Origin: Arenibacter catalasegens
GTDB lineage: Bacteria > Bacteroidota > Bacteroidia > Flavobacteriales > Flavobacteriaceae
Length of the DNA stretch: 64,000 bases
Direction: 5' to 3'
Assembly: GCF_002909235.1 (NCBI RefSeq)
Contig: NZ_PHQQ01000028.1
Span: 1-64,000 of the forward strand
A model generated the notes under the pieces. It was given only the letters and a program-made list of their open reading frames with translations. It did not search any database and had not been told where the DNA came from. This document shows, one piece after another, positions 63,006 to 64,000 of this stretch. Every line of letters starts with the position of its first letter. Position 1 is the first letter of the stretch. Position numbers and translations under genes: made by a program.

Positions 63006-63538
63006 TGGATGCAATTGCCTTAAAGGAAAAGAAATTCAATAAGATTATCAACTTGGTATCCATAGTAATACCCCTGGTTGTTGCAGTACTGTTTGGGGTA
63101 AAATTGCCAAACGTGGAACCATTAGGTTTTTTGCCTCCCATTTATGCTTCCGTAAATGGATTGACCGCTATTTTGTTGGTTATTGCGGTTATTGCGGTTA
63201 AAAATGGGAAGTTGGAGCTACACAAAAGGTTAATGACCGGTTGTATTTTATTGTCCTTGGCATTTCTTGTTATGTATGTGGCTTATCATATGACCGCGGA
63301 TTCTACCTCATTTGGAGGGGACGGCGTTGTTAAGTATATATATTTCTTTATTCTGATTACCCATATTATACTTTCTATAATAATTATCCCGCTTGTCTTG
63401 CGCACCTATGCAAAGGCATACCTTAAGAATTATGAGGCTCATAGGAAACTTGCAAAAATCACCTTTCCATTGTGGTTGTATGTTGCTGTGACGGGTGTAG
63501 TGGTCTATTTAATGATATCTCCCTATTATGTGCACTAA
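63005..63538 (+). CDS. DUF420 membrane protein
   Basis: A 177-residue protein with five predicted helices and the conserved HKRLMTGCILL and VMYVAYHMTADSTSFGG segments of DUF420. Members are commonly encoded beside SCO and haem-copper oxidase genes and are thought to help assembly. The start overlaps the SCO stop and the end overlaps the next gene by 11 bp. Confidence 0.85.
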   Translation: MDAIALKEKKFNKIINLVSIVIPLVVAVLFGVKLPNVEPLGFLPPIYASVNGLTAILLVIAVIAVKNGKLELHKRLMTGCILLSLAFLVMYVAYHMTADSTSFGGDGVVKYIYFFILITHIILSIIIIPLVLRTYAKAYLKNYEAHRKLAKITFPLWLYVAVTGVVVYLMISPYYVH

Positions 63539-63788
63539 ATCATCTTCTTTTTTCAAAAAACGCGTTAATTCTAAAATACAATTACCGGTAATAATTTTAG
63601 CATTATTATTTTTGTTATTGCCGAATTTTTCAGAAGCACAATGTGCTATGTGTAGGGCGGTTTTGGAAAGCGAAGGGAGTGAGGCAGCAGCAAAAGGAAT
63701 TAACAACGGTATTGTTTATCTTATGGCCATACCCTACATTTTAGTGGCGGGTTTATTCTTCTTTATCTACAAAAAGATGAAATCCTAG
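63528..63788 (+). CDS. Small membrane protein with CAMC motif
   Basis: An 86-residue protein with a signal-like first helix (about 16-36, ending FSEAQ) followed by CAMCRAVLESEGSE and a second helix (about 64-80). The pair of cysteines just outside the membrane could bind metal or haem. Its overlap with the DUF420 gene places it in the oxidase-assembly operon. I recognise no characterised family. Confidence 0.7.
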   Translation: MCTKSSSFFKKRVNSKIQLPVIILALLFLLLPNFSEAQCAMCRAVLESEGSEAAAKGINNGIVYLMAIPYILVAGLFFFIYKKMKS

Positions 63789-63970
63789 TATTGCAATAGT
63801 CAATTGAAGGTTATGGAAGGTGGGCGGTAGTAATTTTTAATAGATTTAAAGGTCTTCTTTTTTCAAAGAAATAATTTTAACATAAATTTCACACCTTACA
63901 CTGTAACGATCATACTAATAGTTAGTCATATACTCGTATTTTCGGGTAAACTCACCTAATTCAACTAAAT

Positions 63971-64000
63971 ATGATAGAAATAAAAGATCTTCATAAATCC
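63971..64000 (+). CDS. ABC transporter ATP-binding protein, 5' end only
   Basis: The last 30 bases encode MIEIKDLHKS, the usual N-terminus of an ABC-type ATPase (LolD/MacB-like proteins start this way). The Walker motifs lie outside the window, so the call rests on ten residues. Confidence 0.45.
   Translation, partial: MIEIKDLHKS

Noticed and set aside
1-64000. tRNA or rRNA genes
   Set aside because: Intergenic regions were scanned by eye and no cloverleaf or rRNA-like segment was recognised; a covariance search could not be run.

Overview
The window comes from a marine-type Bacteroidota, most likely Flavobacteriaceae. The evidence is the set of genes present: a gliding/type IX secretion SprA homologue, alternative complex III feeding a caa3/aa3-type oxidase, a MaeB-type malic enzyme, a short TonB, and many promoters of the Bacteroidota form TTG-N17..20-TAnnTTTG. 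The species cannot be named from this sequence.

Layout. 1-8213 is an accessory glycan-catabolism patch: an N-acetylneuraminate-lyase-like aldolase with a Tat-type leader, three Asp-box (BNR) sialidase-like exoproteins (the middle one frameshifted), and a GH43-like/GH29 fucosidase fusion. 8600-13500 is the rimP-nusA-infB operon, with an attenuator-like hairpin right after its promoter. 14096-25747 is a respiratory operon, actABCDEF-coxB-coxA. 25928-30191 holds a GIN-domain exoprotein, an acyl-CoA oxidase/dehydrogenase and ruvB. 45093-56358 carries queG, maeB, ruvA and sprA. 56489-63788 has gcvH, a VanZ-like protein, tonB, and a second respiratory cluster (ctaB, two subunit III genes, subunit IV, a thioredoxin-fold protein, SCO, DUF420). 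The first codons of an ABC transporter ATPase close the window.

The exceptional region is 31391-44917. A cytochrome P450 gene (30245-31405 and 44918-45088) is split exactly at its haem-loop codons Tyr-Tyr-Pro-Phe-Gly by two apparently identical head-to-tail copies of a 6,756-bp element. Each copy encodes, in order: the C-terminal part of an Rhs core with an HExxH metallopeptidase-like tip; an overlapping lipoprotein gene (candidate immunity protein); an XRE regulator; a P-loop ATPase; two overlapping tyrosine recombinases (the second with altered catalytic residues); an ORF6N protein; about 830 bp of hairpin-rich DNA; and the first 36 codons of a short Rhs gene. The element's own attachment site lies inside that Rhs gene, at the same five codons (YYPFG) that the P450 happens to share. 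Insertion therefore fuses the toxin tip in frame to whatever gene is hit, and gives the displaced 3' end a new start codon.

I propose that this is a recombinase-driven Rhs tip cassette whose normal target is the YYPFG codons of rhs genes, caught here at an off-target site. The structure is read directly from the sequence; the mechanism and the toxin/immunity roles are inference.
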